Source: Taklimakanibacter albus | GTDB taxonomy: Bacteria > Pseudomonadota > Alphaproteobacteria > Rhizobiales > Aestuariivirgaceae | Length of the DNA stretch: 64,000 nucleotides | Reading direction: 5' to 3' | NCBI RefSeq assembly: GCF_016595235.1 | Contig: NZ_JAENHL010000008.1 | Span: 416,390-480,389, forward strand | Part shown: piece after piece, positions 63,687-64,000 of the stretch | Numbering within the stretch: position 1 is the stretch's first letter | Layout: every line of letters begins with the position of its first letter | The notes under the pieces: generated by a model | Seen by the model: the letters and a program-made list of their open reading frames with translations, nothing else | Told to the model about the DNA's origin: nothing | Database searches by the model: none | Position numbers and translations under genes: made by a program

Positions 63687-64000
63687 ATGACTGCGAACGC
63701 GGATTGGGCCGACCTTTATCGTGATCTCATCGCCGATATCCCGCGCATCGCCGGCGCGGCGCCGCTGATGCTGTTCGGCCTCAGCGCCTGTGTCGATGCC
63801 CGCATTCTTGCCCATGAGCTGAAGCCCCTGTTTCGCCACGGCGCCCCTGCCGAAGCGCAAGCCTTCGGAAAACTGATCAAGGAACGCGCCGGAGCCGGCA
63901 TTGGCGGCGAGGTACGGATCGATTGGCCGGAGGGGCCTGGCTGGCTCGCCGGACATGTTCCAATCGCTTATGCGCTCGGCGGCACCGGCCCGCAGGCCGC
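63687..64000 (+). CDS. Kinase-like protein (partial)
   Basis: 104 residues are visible before the window ends. The ATG at 63687 has GAGAGGAA upstream. LMLFGLSACVDARILAHELK followed by ALGGTGPQAA resembles the start of ribokinase-fold sugar kinases, perhaps the ADP-dependent phosphofructokinase/glucokinase branch, where a GG turn binds the sugar. With the divergent aldolase-like gene this would give a kinase-aldolase pair. The assignment is tentative because the catalytic C-terminal part is missing. Confidence 0.6.
   Translation, partial: MTANADWADLYRDLIADIPRIAGAAPLMLFGLSACVDARILAHELKPLFRHGAPAEAQAFGKLIKERAGAGIGGEVRIDWPEGPGWLAGHVPIAYALGGTGPQA

Overview
The window is high-GC, gene-dense DNA from an alphaproteobacterium, most likely the order Hyphomicrobiales (Rhizobiales). 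The flagellar cluster supports this: it carries flaF/flbT, motC and motE, a Rem/FtcR-type regulator and the order motB-motC-fliK-transglycosylase-rem. Short Rhizobiales-style intergenic palindromes and a FixJ-like regulator fit the same group. I saw no tRNA, rRNA, CRISPR array, transposase or prophage gene, and no gene-free stretch longer than about 300 bases.

Layout. (1) 1-2808: end of an ABC solute-binding protein gene and an M24/creatinase-like hydrolase, both on the minus strand, divergent from a LysR regulator. (2) 3020-33428: an almost unbroken minus-strand flagellar cluster. Its upstream block runs motA, fliM, an uncharacterised gene, fliN, fliG, flhB, another uncharacterised gene, flgB, flgC, fliE, flgG, flgA, flgI, motE, flgH, fliL, fliP. 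Next comes one flagellin gene with its own leader and terminator. Then follow fliF, fliH, motB, motC, fliK and a lytic transglycosylase; then rem; then flgE, flgK, flgL, flaF, flbT, flgD, fliQ, flhA, fliR, a fliJ-like gene, flgJ, flgN and a third uncharacterised gene. (3) 33561-36427: a divergent plus-strand unit of a DUF1217 gene, flgF and fliI. (4) 36640-38707: a FixL/FixJ-like two-component pair. (5) 38708-49832: a catabolic locus with hyuA/hyuB, a ribose-type ABC transporter, a DHDPS-family enzyme, a GntR regulator and a UxaA/GarD-type dehydratase. (6) 49834-52392: ctlX and ocd, divergent from an Lrp/AsnC regulator. (7) 52452-64000: a sugar or polyol module with xylulokinase, transketolase, a complete family-1 sugar ABC transporter split over two divergent units, an FGGY kinase, an aldolase-like protein and the start of a kinase-like gene.

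How the genes work together. Region 2 encodes export apparatus (FlhA/FlhB/FliP/FliQ/FliR/FliH/FliI/FliJ), MS- and C-ring, rod, hook and filament proteins, P- and L-rings, and a proton-driven motor with MotC/MotE. Chemotaxis genes, fliO and visN/visR are not in the window. A perfect CtrA-type box lies upstream of rem, so cell-cycle control may enter the cascade there. In region 5, the palindrome AATG-N4-CATT occurs both between the DHDPS-family gene and the GntR gene and just before the dehydratase gene, which suggests a single regulon. Region 6 reads as citrulline to ornithine to proline. Region 7 reads as uptake of a sugar or polyol, phosphorylation and entry into the pentose-phosphate pathway; its substrate cannot be told from sequence alone.

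Novelty. Nothing here is a clear new defence or mobile system. The best candidates for undescribed biology are the region 5 catabolic locus, a FixL-like kinase that lacks the heme-ligand motif, three uncharacterised flagellar-cluster proteins, and several candidate regulatory DNA structures.
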